Source: Paulownia fortunei (lineage: Eukaryota; Streptophyta; Magnoliopsida; Lamiales; Paulowniaceae). From it: a stretch of 64,000 nt of DNA. The notes beneath the pieces are model-generated. The model was not told the DNA's origin. It was given only the letters and a program-made list of their open reading frames with translations, and searched no databases. How positions within the stretch are numbered: the first letter of the stretch is position 1; each line of letters opens with the position of its first letter. The position numbers were made by a program, and so were the translations under genes. This document shows, one piece after another, positions 1-10,330 of this stretch. The stretch is from assembly GCA_019321725.1 (NCBI GenBank), contig CM033110.1:16733278-16797277 (forward strand). Direction: 5' to 3'.

Positions 1-144
1 TTCCCCAATATATCATAATCAAACTCAAGTCTCAATCCCACACACACAAAAAAAGGAAAAGAAAAACGAATATGAAAAGCAACACATATGCACAACTACA
101 CATAATTTTTTTTTTTTTTTTTTCTGGTTGGGGGGTGAGCTTAC

Positions 145-287
145 GAGTTCGAAGGGGAGGACGGCTTGGGGTTGGTCCCATTAGTGGCGGAGCCGTTCTC
201 TAAAGGAGGCACCGACGACTTCTTCGCGGCAGAGGGGTTGCGCTTTTGGGCCATACTGTTGCGTCTCGGAGCCGGCGGACCACTCAT
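145..287 (-). CDS. CBS/PB1-domain protein, second copy: exon 1 only (partial, runs off left edge)
   Basis: ATG at 287-285 opens a 143-nt exon that reads MSGPPAPRRNSMAQKRNPSA and continues to a donor GT at 144-143 (GTAAGC). It is nearly identical to exon 1 of the complete CBSCBSPB gene at 44623-44774. It lacks nine bases (three codons after the fourth residue), which keeps the frame, and it has a few substitutions. Positions 1-144 match the start of intron 1 of that gene, including the T-rich tract, so the homology continues to the window edge. On the minus strand the rest of the gene would lie to the left of the window. Whether it is a complete paralogue or a truncated 5' fragment cannot be seen here. 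The low-complexity Ser/Asn/Lys-rich N terminus carries no domain by itself. The identification rests on the paralogue in this window. Confidence 0.8.
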
Positions 288-2081
288 TTTATTTATTTAT
301 ATATGTATGATATAGAGTTTCTCTGTAATTATACTGTATATCACCGGAAATATGAAGGGCACAAGGATTTGAACATTTCAAGAACGGAGAAAATTTATTA
401 AATCAATTGAGAGGTTAGGGCTCGACTATTTGGGGATGCCCTAACCCTCTCATGTCTTCTTCTTGACTTTTTTTCTGCTGAGAATTGAAGAATTCTTTTG
501 ATGCTAGTTCTTCCCCGGTGAGGAACGACAAAAATTGAGCCAGTTTTACAATTTGAAAGGAATCTTTTAGTTTTTATTATTTGAAAATTTAAAAATATAT
601 TTATTTATATTTTTATTATAAATATAATTCAAATTTTATTTTATATCTTTTAATATTTTATATTTTTTCATACACCTATCAAATTTATTTTTAAACCTAC
701 TCATATATTGTATTTTTTATTCAAAAAATACCATAAAATAAATACCTACTTATATATCGCATTTTTTCTTACAAAAAAATAATATCATAAAATAAATACA
801 TTTTTATTTTCAAATATATATATAACCTACATAAAAACATCACTAATCTAAATATATTTTTATTTTTATATAAAAATTTAATAAAAATATTTTTAAATAA
901 TAAAATATTAAAAAAATAAAAATAAGTTTGAAAATAAAACCAAACAAATACTGTCTTTTCATGTAGGTAAATAACACTTCACCCAAATTTTAATTTTTTA
1001 TGTACTTTACGCTTATATATAATTTAAAAGTGTTTTTTTTCTTAATTATATTATCTAATTATATGTTCAAATCAAAATTTTCGGTAAAAAAAACTCTTTA
1101 TAGTTGCTTGGTATTTTAACTTTGGCTAAAAAAAAATTCTTTATAGTTGTTTGGTATTTTAATTTTCAATCCTTATATCACCATACAATCACCAAGGTAT
1201 CCATCATTGTCATTAATAATTACTTAGCCTATTTATTGCAATGTATTGATACTTTTTACAATAAAATATTATCATTTGTCTTACTTTTATAATTGATGAT
1301 GATCGAAAAATCTTACAAAGTTTTTGGGTGTCTTTTGAGTAGGAAAAAATGGAAAAAAGACAAGAGGAGAAGGTTGATGAAGAAAATTTTCAATAAAAAT
1401 AGTATTAGGAGCAAAATATTATAATAAATATAAGTATAAAAGGTGAAGTAATTTTAAATTACTTTTAAAAATAATGTGCCAAAATAATAAAATTTAATTG
1501 AATAAAGTGGCCTTTCAGATAAAATAAAACAAGATTTTATTAATTCCTCCTAATGATTTTATGCTTGGGAAGCCCAGCAAGGATGACGAGGGAGGATATA
1601 TTAAAAAATTTCTTTTATTATATTATTTATCAAAAAATATTTTATTGACATCCATTTGAGTAGGAATCTTGACTTGGAGCATTACCTATAACCTTTTATA
1701 TATTTAATTATTTAATTTTGCTACAAATTGTGTATTTACAGTAAATACAGGACCAAATGTGTAAGATACATATAATTTAGGACTAAAAGTATAAGTTTAT
1801 CTTTCATATTTGTTTGTACATATGCCATTTCTAAGCCCATGATGATAACACTTTCATATTTTGCATGTCTTCTAGCGATGCTTATGTTTGTTATGTAGTT
1901 TGTTGATTGCTCTGCTAGTAAAATTTTATATTATACTTGTATATATATATATATATATATATACAAATAATAAAAAAAATATGAATTGCGTAAACTTTTC
2001 ATGTGATGAAATAAAAAAATTTGGGACTCGTGCAAATTTCGTGTTAAAATTTTTGGGCCCATCAAAATTGAAAGTTGAATG
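288..2081. other. Duplicated 5' leader (to about 470), then AT-rich intergenic DNA
   Basis: Positions 288 to about 470 match 44775-44965 upstream of the complete CBSCBSPB gene, including the block GAGAGGTTAGGGCTCGA. The promoter-proximal leader was therefore copied with the exon. From about 540 to 965 the sequence resembles the repeat family seen at 23.1-25.2 kb and 49.4-49.9 kb (phrase AAAACCAAACAAAT near its right end). The remainder to 2081 is AT-rich with a short (TA)n tract near 1940-1962. I see no gene. Confidence 0.55.
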
Positions 2082-2089
2082 ACTTGAAG
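2082..2089. repeat. Left target-site duplication of the hAT element
   Basis: ACTTGAAG, identical to 5444-5451 on the other side of the element. Eight bases is the normal hAT length. Confidence 0.92.
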
Positions 2090-2094
2090 TAGAC

Positions 2095-2255
2095 CTGACC
2101 ACGGTTCAGGAACCGCCGGTTACGGTTCGGAACCGCCGGTTCCACGGTTCAAGAAAATTCCGACCCTTAACCTTAACCGTCAAGGCCGGTTACGGTCCGG
2201 GTTCCGGAACCGCCGGGCCGGTTCCGGTTAACCGCCGGTTCCGGTTCCGGTTCCA
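2095..2255. repeat. Left subterminal GC-rich motif array of the hAT element
   Basis: Many degenerate copies of ACCGCCGGTT, GGTTCCGG and GGTTACGG are packed in about 160 bp in both orientations. In Ac/Ds-like elements such arrays are transposase-binding sites; that role is inferred here. The matching right-hand array is at about 5268-5440, with a related but different motif (CGGGTC/GGCCCG). Confidence 0.7.
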
Positions 2256-2764
2256 ACCCTTGAATTTTTTATTTATTTTTTTACCTATATTTTAAAAATT
2301 TGTAATTTTTTAATTAACTATTAATTTTATAAAATTGTAACTTTTGTAAAACAAAAACAAGGGTTTGAAATTTTAAACATATATTTGAATGAAAAATTTT
2401 GAACTTAAATTTAAAAAAAATATCATTAATTTTTGAATTTAATGAATGTTTAACTTAAATTTGAAAAAAAAATATTATCTAAAATTTAAAGTATCAAATA
2501 TTCTAATTATAATAAATATATAAAAAAAATATTCAACTTGAAATCTTAAAGTTTAAACTTAAATTTTAATAAAAAAAAATTGCACTTAAATTTAAAAAAA
2601 TATCCACAAAAATTTAAATTATATAATTAAAAATTATTTTAAAAATAAAAATGAGCTTGAACTTAAATTTAAGTTGCCTACGTATCCTCTTAGGGTATAG
2701 AGGAATCAAAACTCACGTAGTTCTCTTACCTTTAAACCCTTCTTACCTTAGGGAGTGGCGTGGC

Positions 2765-4875
2765 TCAATCACTCCCACCCGTTCCCGTCGTTGTTCCATC
2801 TGTGTCCTCCTCTTGATCTTCCTCTGAATCCGGCTGATCTTGTCTTCGTACTGAGGCCTTGATCCAATCATCAAGACATGCTTGGGCTTCTAAATTTTCG
2901 GGAGACAACGTTGAGCGTTTCTCACTCAATATATTACCTCCCGCACTGAAAACTTGTTCCACTGCAACGGTTGAAGCAGGTGAAGCAAGTATCTCCTTCG
3001 CCATTACGGACAAAATTGGATACGTTTGCTCCTTTTGCGACCACCATCGCAAAATATCGAATTCTCCATCGTCATCTGTATCATTAAACTCAAATGAAAC
3101 ATTAAAATAACTCTCAAGTTCTTGGCTAGAACTTGAGGATCCTCGAGGACGTTTAGTTCGTTCCCTAAGTAAAAGTTGTGCTGCCGTAAGTTTAAAACCA
3201 CTACTACTACTAGTTTTATGTATATCAACTTGAGTTGATTGTGAACCATATTTGGAACTGTATTCATTATAAAATTCATTTAAAAGTGTTCTAATTTTAA
3301 ATATAATATTATTAATATCTATAGTATAATCATTTTCATTACGTGTTAAAGCATTGTAATAAATTAATAACAAGTCTTGTAAACCATCTAATTTAAGTCT
3401 AGGATCAAAAACAACAGCAATTAAATTAATATCTGGAATTTCATAAAAATATTTTTTCCATTTCAACTGCATTGATAAAGTACAATTTACTAAATTTTCA
3501 TCTTGGGAGTTAATATTTTCATGTAAAACTGATGCAATATTACAACAATTTAATAATACTAAATGAGAAGTTGGGGAATAAACACTAGATAATTGTAAAG
3601 TAGCATCATTAAATATTTTTAAAATATTACAAATTTTTTCACATACTGTCCAATGATGTGGATATAAATGAAAAGGAGTAGAAATAATTTGTACAAAAAA
3701 TTGACATAATAAATCTTTATAGTCGATAGATTCTTCTAATAATCTATATGTTGAATTCCAACGGGTTGGAACATCCCGTGGAAATTTTTTAGGCCTACAC
3801 CATTAGCCTTACAAAATCTAAACCATTGTTTATTAATATGTGGATGTGTCCATAAATAAGAAAATGCTTGTCTAATTGGTTTAAGTTGATTATCTAAAAC
3901 TTTTAAGCCATCTTGTACACATAAATTTAAAATATGACATATACATCTAATATGAAAAAATTTACCACCAATTGATGGTTCACATACAACTTTAAGATCA
4001 CCAATACTAGCATTATTAGCTGCAGCATTGTCAAATGATATTGAAAAAATTTTATTAACTAAATTATATTCTTCTAATATTAAAAATATAATTTGTGAAA
4101 TATTTGCCGCTGTGTGTGGACTATCAAAAACTCTAAATGCAAGTAATCTTTTTTGAAGTGTCCAAGAATTATCAATCCAATGACATGTAATACCCATATA
4201 TGAATGTATTTGCCAATGATCACTCCAAATATCACTACATAAAGAAATTTTATTATTTACATTATTTAATAATTCTTTTAACTCTTTTTTAGATTTATTA
4301 TATAATTTTTTTACATAGCGTGTTAGTGTGGTTCGTGGAACACCTTTAGCTGCCGGATTATATGTTGTTTGAATTAATTCATTAAAAAAGAATTTATTTG
4401 TAAAACTAAAACTAAGATGTTCAACAGAAATAAATCTAGCTAAATTTTCTCTACATCTAACATCATTATATTTAAATAAAGAAAGATCATTACCTCCACC
4501 GGCGCCGGAAGAAGCGAATGATGGCATTTGAGTTTGGGTACGATCAATGCCAAATTCTACTGGATGCTTCTTCTCCACATGTCTTTTCAATGATCCATAA
4601 CCGCCTCCGGATTGAAATTTGTAAGATTGCGAACAATATTTACACTTTGCTCGCATCTCTCCATTTGGAAGTGTTATTTTATCAAAATGTTTAGTAAAAA
4701 TAGAAGATTTAAGAGATGGAATAGATCGAGTGTGAGCATCACTCATTGTTTCTTGAGTAGTATACAAGTGAGTTTGCTCTTCATCACTTAACTCAACTTC
4801 ACAATCGATGTTGAACCTTGGTTGCTCGTCGGTTGCGGGCATCTTTCCCTTACCTCTATTGCTTGAACCGGCCAT
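2765..4875 (-). pseudogene. hAT transposase (zinc-finger BED, RICESLEEPER-like), one frameshift
   Basis: Start ATG is at 4875. The first 370-odd residues hold a BED-type zinc finger at about residues 60-105 (Cys-x2-Cys ... His-x4-His, with KCKYCSQSYKF and LKRHVEKKHP). They also hold the start of the hAT catalytic region (LCSDIWSDHWQIHSYMGITC). The frame breaks near 3787-3791 in a run of A (minus strand), where one base appears missing. In the next frame the sequence continues without stops through the conserved DVPTRWNSTYRLL block to the hAT C-terminal dimerisation domain in 2765-3472 (DILRWWSQ ... PASTVAVEQVFSAGGNILS). All blocks expected of a full transposase are present. The break is a single-base homopolymer change, so it may be a true inactivating mutation or a base-calling error. 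If real, this copy is not autonomous. Confidence 0.88.
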
Positions 4876-5267
4876 TTTTTAATAAATGATAAAAATTTAG
4901 TATATAGAATTGAATAATAAATAATTAAAGATGAAATAAATGAAATATGAAAAAAATTTAATGAAAGAATTAAAATAATATAGAATTGAGAATGAATAAT
5001 TAAGAGTGAAGATTAGAGAATTGAGAATTAGATAATTGATAGTTGAGAGTTGAGAGTTGAGAGTTGAAGTGTGAAAAAATGAAGAATTGATGGGTATTTA
5101 TAGAAGAAATTAAAAAAAAAAAAAAAAAAAAAAGTCAAACGGTCAAAAATTTGACCGTTTGACTTTGGTGGCAACGGTCAAAAATTTGACCGTTGCCACA
5201 AGAGAGCCGTTGGCAACGGCTCTCTCATTTTTCCTTTCTTTTTTTTTTTTTTTTTTTTTTCTTGAAC

Positions 5268-5440
5268 CGCCGGGCTGACCCGGCGGTTCACGGGTCCAAA
5301 AAATTCGGACCCGTAACCGGCCCGTGAATCCACGGGCCGGTTACGGGTCCGCGGGTCGGACCCGTGGTCAACGGGTTTTGACCCGTTGACCACGGGTCAA
5401 CCACGGGCCGGGTCGGTTTGGACCCGGCCCGTGGTCAGGA
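5268..5440. repeat. Right subterminal GC-rich motif array of the hAT element
   Basis: Dense copies of ACCCG, CGGGTC, GGCCCGTG and ACGGGTC in direct and inverted order lie inside the right terminal repeat. A long T-run (about 5240-5260) separates the array from the transposase leader. The motif differs from the left array, which is normal for hAT elements with unequal ends. Confidence 0.68.
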
Positions 5441-5443
5441 CTA

Positions 5444-5451
5444 ACTTGAAG
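5444..5451. repeat. Right target-site duplication of the hAT element
   Basis: ACTTGAAG, identical to 2082-2089. Confidence 0.92.
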
Positions 5452-7210
5452 TGTAACTTTGCTCTCAAATGAGGAAAGCATCTCAACATAATATATAATA
5501 TCTATTTAAAACCTAAATTTTAATACATGAATATTATTTATCTGTATTAATTGAATATCTTACAAAAAATAAAAATAATTTTTTTTAGTAATTTATAAAG
5601 ATACTACTAATTGTGAAATAGCTATTTCTAAGGTGTATCATAATTGTAAATTAAATAACATACTGGTACATATAAAATAATTTTTTATATAATTTTAAAA
5701 TAAGTACAAGCACAATATTCAAAATAAGTCATATTTGCTCTTAAACAATATTTTTACATTCAGACATTTGTTCCAATTTCTTTATAATAATTTTAAACAT
5801 AAATTCATAATATATTCGTACAAAGACAAATTTTCCCATACTACAATCAATTAATTCCATTTTGTCCTAGAATTCAATCTTCATATTAATTATTCTTAAT
5901 AGTTTAGTGTCTTGCCAATAATTTTTATTTTTTAATTCCAATGAGTGCAAGGAAAATATTATTTGGCATAGCTTGTTTTCATGAGTTACAATAGTGAAGG
6001 GCTGCCACTTTCTTTTTTCTTTTTTTTAGAAAATCGATCAATTACATCATTTAGTACTAAGATGTCAAAACTAAATAAGTATAATAAATAATTATGGATC
6101 AAAATATGTACTTAAAAAAATTACTATCAAAATAAACTATTACTCACATGATGATAGAATTCGAACCCAAAATATACAGAGATGTCATCTTCTCTTTCTT
6201 TTAGCAAATTGATTATATTATCATTGTATCACGAATATTAATTATCAATTATTTTTAATAATTTATAATAAATAGATAATTATTATGAGGATAGGCAAAG
6301 ACTTACCCTTCAAGTCTTCAATATAATTCATTAATTTCTGACTTTAGTCATCGAGTTTGAACTGTAAAAAAACACAATAAATATTGGTATTCTTGCTTAA
6401 CTAGATTGACGGCCTGAATTAAATTTGGCCCAATTAGGTGGGTATCTTTCCGAAATAGGCCCAATGAAGTAGGTATCTGTCCGAAATAACATGATTGTCT
6501 TCTTACAATAGGAAGAAACAAATTTAAGAGACTTAAAAAACTTTTAATAATAAGATAAGATTAGATTTTTAATAAGTTAACTTAGATCATAATAAATGAA
6601 CATTTCCCAACATGAGTACAAATTAATCTGTGTCAATAGGGTCTAAGTTACAAAACTAAAAAAATTATTTTTTTCAACTAATAATTTGCATAAAAAAGCA
6701 CATGAAGCTTGTCCTGCATTCAAATTGGATTAAAGTTTGTCAGAATGTAATAGTTTGCTAAAAAAACTTTTGAATCGCATTAAAAAAAGTTCAGAATGAA
6801 AAACTTATTAAAAACTTATACTATTTAATTTATCTACATCCATTTACATTCTTATAAGAAACTACTCGACAATATTCTTTTAGTGTATATGAATACAAGA
6901 AAGGTATTTGCATACAAAATCATCATATATGTATTTAACGTGCATTCATAAAATAAAATGTGAGATAAAAAATCAAATTAAAATAAATAATTTGAGACTG
7001 AGACAACATATGTACTAAAAGGGAAAGAAGATTGCACAAACTCAATCAACACATTATTAATTCAAATCAATAATCAAGCCAAGCTGGTCAAGGGAGCCAT
7101 CACTAATCAAACATGGGACATTATTCCTTTATTACAATTCCCCAATTTTTATCATAAAAACTGAACTTCAAAGATTACCATACAGTCATACTTTCCAAGA
7201 CATATCCGAC
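5452..7210. other. AT-rich intergenic DNA; left flank of the protease duplication
   Basis: I see no gene. From about 6195 the sequence matches 27245 onward, with shared phrases such as ATTATATTATCATT-like runs, the block CTTTAGTCATCG and GTTTGAACTGTAAAAA. The protease-block duplication therefore extends at least 1 kb downstream of the protease stop codon. Confidence 0.5.
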
Positions 7211-8511
7211 CTAGGAAGCTCTGAACTGGGAACAGCTTGTATCAAGCAGCAAGAGTGAAGAGCTAAACCCGAGCCTCGAAGAAGCCACATCAAACTCAAG
7301 CAGATAATTCTCCATTTGATGGCCTCCCACAACTATTGATGTTGTTGGGCCTGTCGGATTCGTTCCTCCATCCACAAATGCAAGACAGATTACGTCGTTG
7401 CTAACTCTAACCATTGAGTTTGAGCCATAAAACCTCCAGTAAACATTCTTGCTCTGCAGAACCAGATCAATAGTTGGCACTTCAGGCCCTGTCTTGGAGC
7501 TGGCAATGGTCTTCGAATCGAAGCAAGCACCAAAAGGAGCCACAGATGCCACTCTTTTAATGTTCTTGGACGCAGCAGCCTTCACAAACTCATTGATCAA
7601 GGCCGTGTGATTGATCTGTGCAGACCAGTATAAGGCCTCACGGTTCGAATGCTTGTGCCTCCACTTCCAGTATTCTTGTCAATGGACAGCAGAGTTTTGT
7701 TGAAGGAGAGAGTCTTGGAACCAACTTTAATGGACTTGACACTGATGAAATATTCAACTGTCAAATTGCCTATCTCCTCATTCCCAAAAGTGCTCACAGG
7801 ATTTCTGATCAAGGGTGTGGTGAAAAGTGATTTGGAGATTTCTTGAAAGGGACTGCTGTAAGCCCCCTGGCCGATAATCATATTTCCATCATTGCCAGAA
7901 GATGGAATGCAAAGTGCGAATTTCTGGCGAATCTTGAAAGTTGATGCAAGTTGTGCCTGCAGCGAAATCCTAGTCCTGCCTAGGCCAATCAGTCCAGCAG
8001 TGGGACTGGCCAGGCCTTCCCTTAAAACGGGATCCGAAAACTGGAAGGGGAATTTATTCACCCTGTATTGGTCACCACGTGTCGAATACACACGCAGCAC
8101 ATCCTGTCCCAGACCACTATATCCCTGTGTGCCGGTGAAAGGGTTGAGAGCGTAGTCCGAGCACGTGTTGTTGGTGCATCCTGGCACCGGAGGCGACAAG
8201 AAGCAGAAGACGCAGCCAACTCCATTTGCAATCCTGCACTGTTGAGTGCCACATAAAATGGGGCGATACGAGGAGGCTGCGGAGAAGTAGTCGATGGAGT
8301 TGAACCAGAGGAATTTGCCACCAAGATCAATCACAACATTGAATGTGGTGCTGTTGGAACCTATCTGAATGCTGGTGTAATACTGATTAGTTGTATCATC
8401 TTTCTTGATGGGAAAAACGAAGGCTTGGGGTGTTGGAGGGCTCTGAGCATTTGAAAAAGAAGACAGCACAAACAAGTATAAAAAGAAGATTGAAAGAGTG
8501 GAAGGCGCCAT
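7211..8511 (-). pseudogene. EDGP/XEGIP-like aspartic-protease homologue, copy 1, single frameshift
   Basis: The start is chosen at 8511 (MAPSTLSIFFLYLF), not at 8559, because a signal peptide ending near SNAQS follows directly. The protein is the pepsin-like A1 family branch of extracellular dermal glycoprotein, basic 7S globulin and xylanase or xyloglucanase inhibitors. It has the expected Cys-rich N-terminal lobe, GLIGLGRTRISL, VASVAPFGACF and a C-terminal GGHQMENYLLEFD. The first catalytic motif reads DLGG instead of D-T/S-G, and the second (around SIRTVRPYT) lacks the Asp. Both are features of catalytically dead inhibitor or receptor-like members, secreted to the cell wall. The frame is lost at about 7608-7612: copy 2 reads ATC-TAC here but this copy lacks one base. 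Codons before and after are otherwise open, totalling about 430 residues, the family's usual length, and there is no intron. Confidence 0.85.
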
Positions 8512-9060
8512 TGTGTGAAGGACTGATGCAGCTACATCAACTCTTCTGGATCCATACATACTTATAGTTGTGCTTATGTACTATTTCAATTGATCTAGAA
8601 AAATATATTAAAAAATAAAGAAATTATTTTGACTTGGACCATGTATAATATGCCAGCAAATCATCATTATCTTCTACATCTCATATTGTCTGGTTGAAGT
8701 CAAAATTCCCAACTCAGATCAGTGGAACAATTAAAGGTCAGAAGTCAAAACTCAACAATTCAAATCCAGTGGCATGCCAGAATGTTATATACCGCACACT
8801 CTTTTATATGAATAATTTATTATAGCGAAGAATATGATGCCCTTATAAATAGTAAATCAGCGTGTCTGTAGGCATGTATTTAGGTTTATCAATAGACTAA
8901 TTATTGTTCATAATATAATGTTGATTTTGATAAGTGTTTGATCAACCTTCCAAGTGTGAAATAGTCAAAACTGTGTACAACCAATAAATTCATAGGGAAG
9001 CAAGAAAAATGTTTGTGTGCTAAGAATAAGATCCTATCTCTTGTGTAATTTAGGGGCCAA
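8512..9060 (-). promoter_or_regulatory. Upstream region of protease copy 1 (duplicated)
   Basis: A TATA-like CTATAAGTATG (minus strand, about 8556-8567) sits roughly 50 bp before the ATG. The stretch to about 9060 matches the upstream DNA of copy 2 (29486-30430), with shared blocks ATGCCAGCAAATCATC and GTGGAACAATTAAA. Whether it drives transcription is not visible. Confidence 0.4.
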
Positions 9061-9139
9061 ATATTTTTTTGGATTTTTTATTATAATTTTCATATGACAA
9101 TTGACATCATATCTATTTGTGTATTAGAAAATTTTGAAT

Positions 9140-10330
9140 TTGACTCAATTTAGAGTTGTCAATTGGACCTGTATGGACTGGTGGTTCAGCCTAGGTCCGA
9201 GTTTGAAACTGTTCGAATCAGATTGAATAATATGTTTAGGATTTAGGTTCCACACAATCCAATAGACTGGTGCTAGTGGGCCAGTTCCAAACCTGACTGA
9301 GCTTCCCGAGCTGGGCCTTATCGGGCCTGACATGTTGGGTTTATGGGCCTAGTTTTTTTTTTTTTAAATATGATTGTCTCAAATGTAGTTTTGTAAACTT
9401 TATTTGATTATTCTAAGTTATATCCTAATATTTTTGAGTTATTTTTAGTTTGATTTTTAATTTTCATTCAATTATTTTAAGTATACCAATAACATCATAA
9501 GGTTAGGTATTTATTTATTTGATTATTCAAATTCTATCATCTTAAAAATTATTATTATTTTTTATTAAATCTTTGTCTAGTAAATTATCTTAAGTATAGT
9601 TAATATATAATATTTTAGTTGATTATTGTAGTTGATCATACTAAGATTTTAAATTAGATTTTTATTTGGTTAATCTAATAAGGATGCCCATTCCGGCTAA
9701 ATCGAATTGAACTAAAAGGAACCTCAAGTAAATATCATAGAATAAGGTTTGATGTTGATCCTATTCCATTTCAAAAATGGAAAGTTCGACACAATTGGAA
9801 TAGTCTTTGGAAATTAGATCAAGTTACTAATTCACAATCTCGCATGTGCAAATGAAAATTTTATTCTCGATTTCATGAGAGTTTTTATGAAAGGCTTTCA
9901 TTTGTTTTTCTTTGATGGAAATGTGGCTAAAATCATGAGTCGAATTAATGGGTTCGGTTGTTGCAAAAAAAATTTTTATTTCAATTAATCAATTTTTTTA
10001 AAAAATAAAAAATAAAAAATAAAAAAGGATAAAAATTAAATAATAAAATCATAATGTCTTTCTTGTTTATTATTATTTAGTTTGAGTGAGTAAAAAAATA
10101 GTATAAAGCTAAACAATGAGTATAAAAATATTTTATAAAAACTATATATATAAACATTATAATTCCATTTTCGGTTTTATTTGGTAACCTGAAATCAAAA
10201 ATTAAAATCGAATCAAAAATTAAAAAAATTAAAAAAATTAAAAAATAAAAAACCAAACTGAAATTTTCAATTTGATTTTGATTTGATTCGACTGATTAAT
10301 CAAATTATCATCACCCCTACTTATGAATTA
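9140..10330. mobile_element. Possible degenerate hAT-like relic
   Basis: This segment interrupts the homology between the two protease blocks: copy 2 continues from about 30430 to 30550 with little between, while copy 1 has about 1.7 kb extra. It begins near TAGAGTTGTCAATTGG, contains name-like repeats of GGTTCGG/CCGAACC type, and ends near ATCACCCCTA, which resembles an inverted hAT end (TAGGGGTG). There is no coding remnant or target duplication I can define. It is low-confidence and could be two or more separate insertions. Confidence 0.3.

Larger units (their letters stand above)
2090..5443 (-). mobile_element. hAT-superfamily DNA transposon, near full length, 3354 bp
   Basis: The ends are imperfect terminal inverted repeats: TAGACCTGACCACGG on the left, and TAGTCCTGACCACGG when the right end is read inward. 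An exact 8-bp direct repeat ACTTGAAG flanks the element, as expected for hAT insertion. The single gene is on the minus strand and encodes a BED-finger/hAT-dimerisation transposase (2765-4875). Both ends have GC-rich subterminal arrays of short CCGGTT/GGTTCC or GGGTC-type motifs that contrast with the AT-rich core. The perfect target duplication and nearly open transposase suggest a fairly recent insertion. The family resembles plant RICESLEEPER/DAYSLEEPER-type hATs. Confidence 0.93.
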
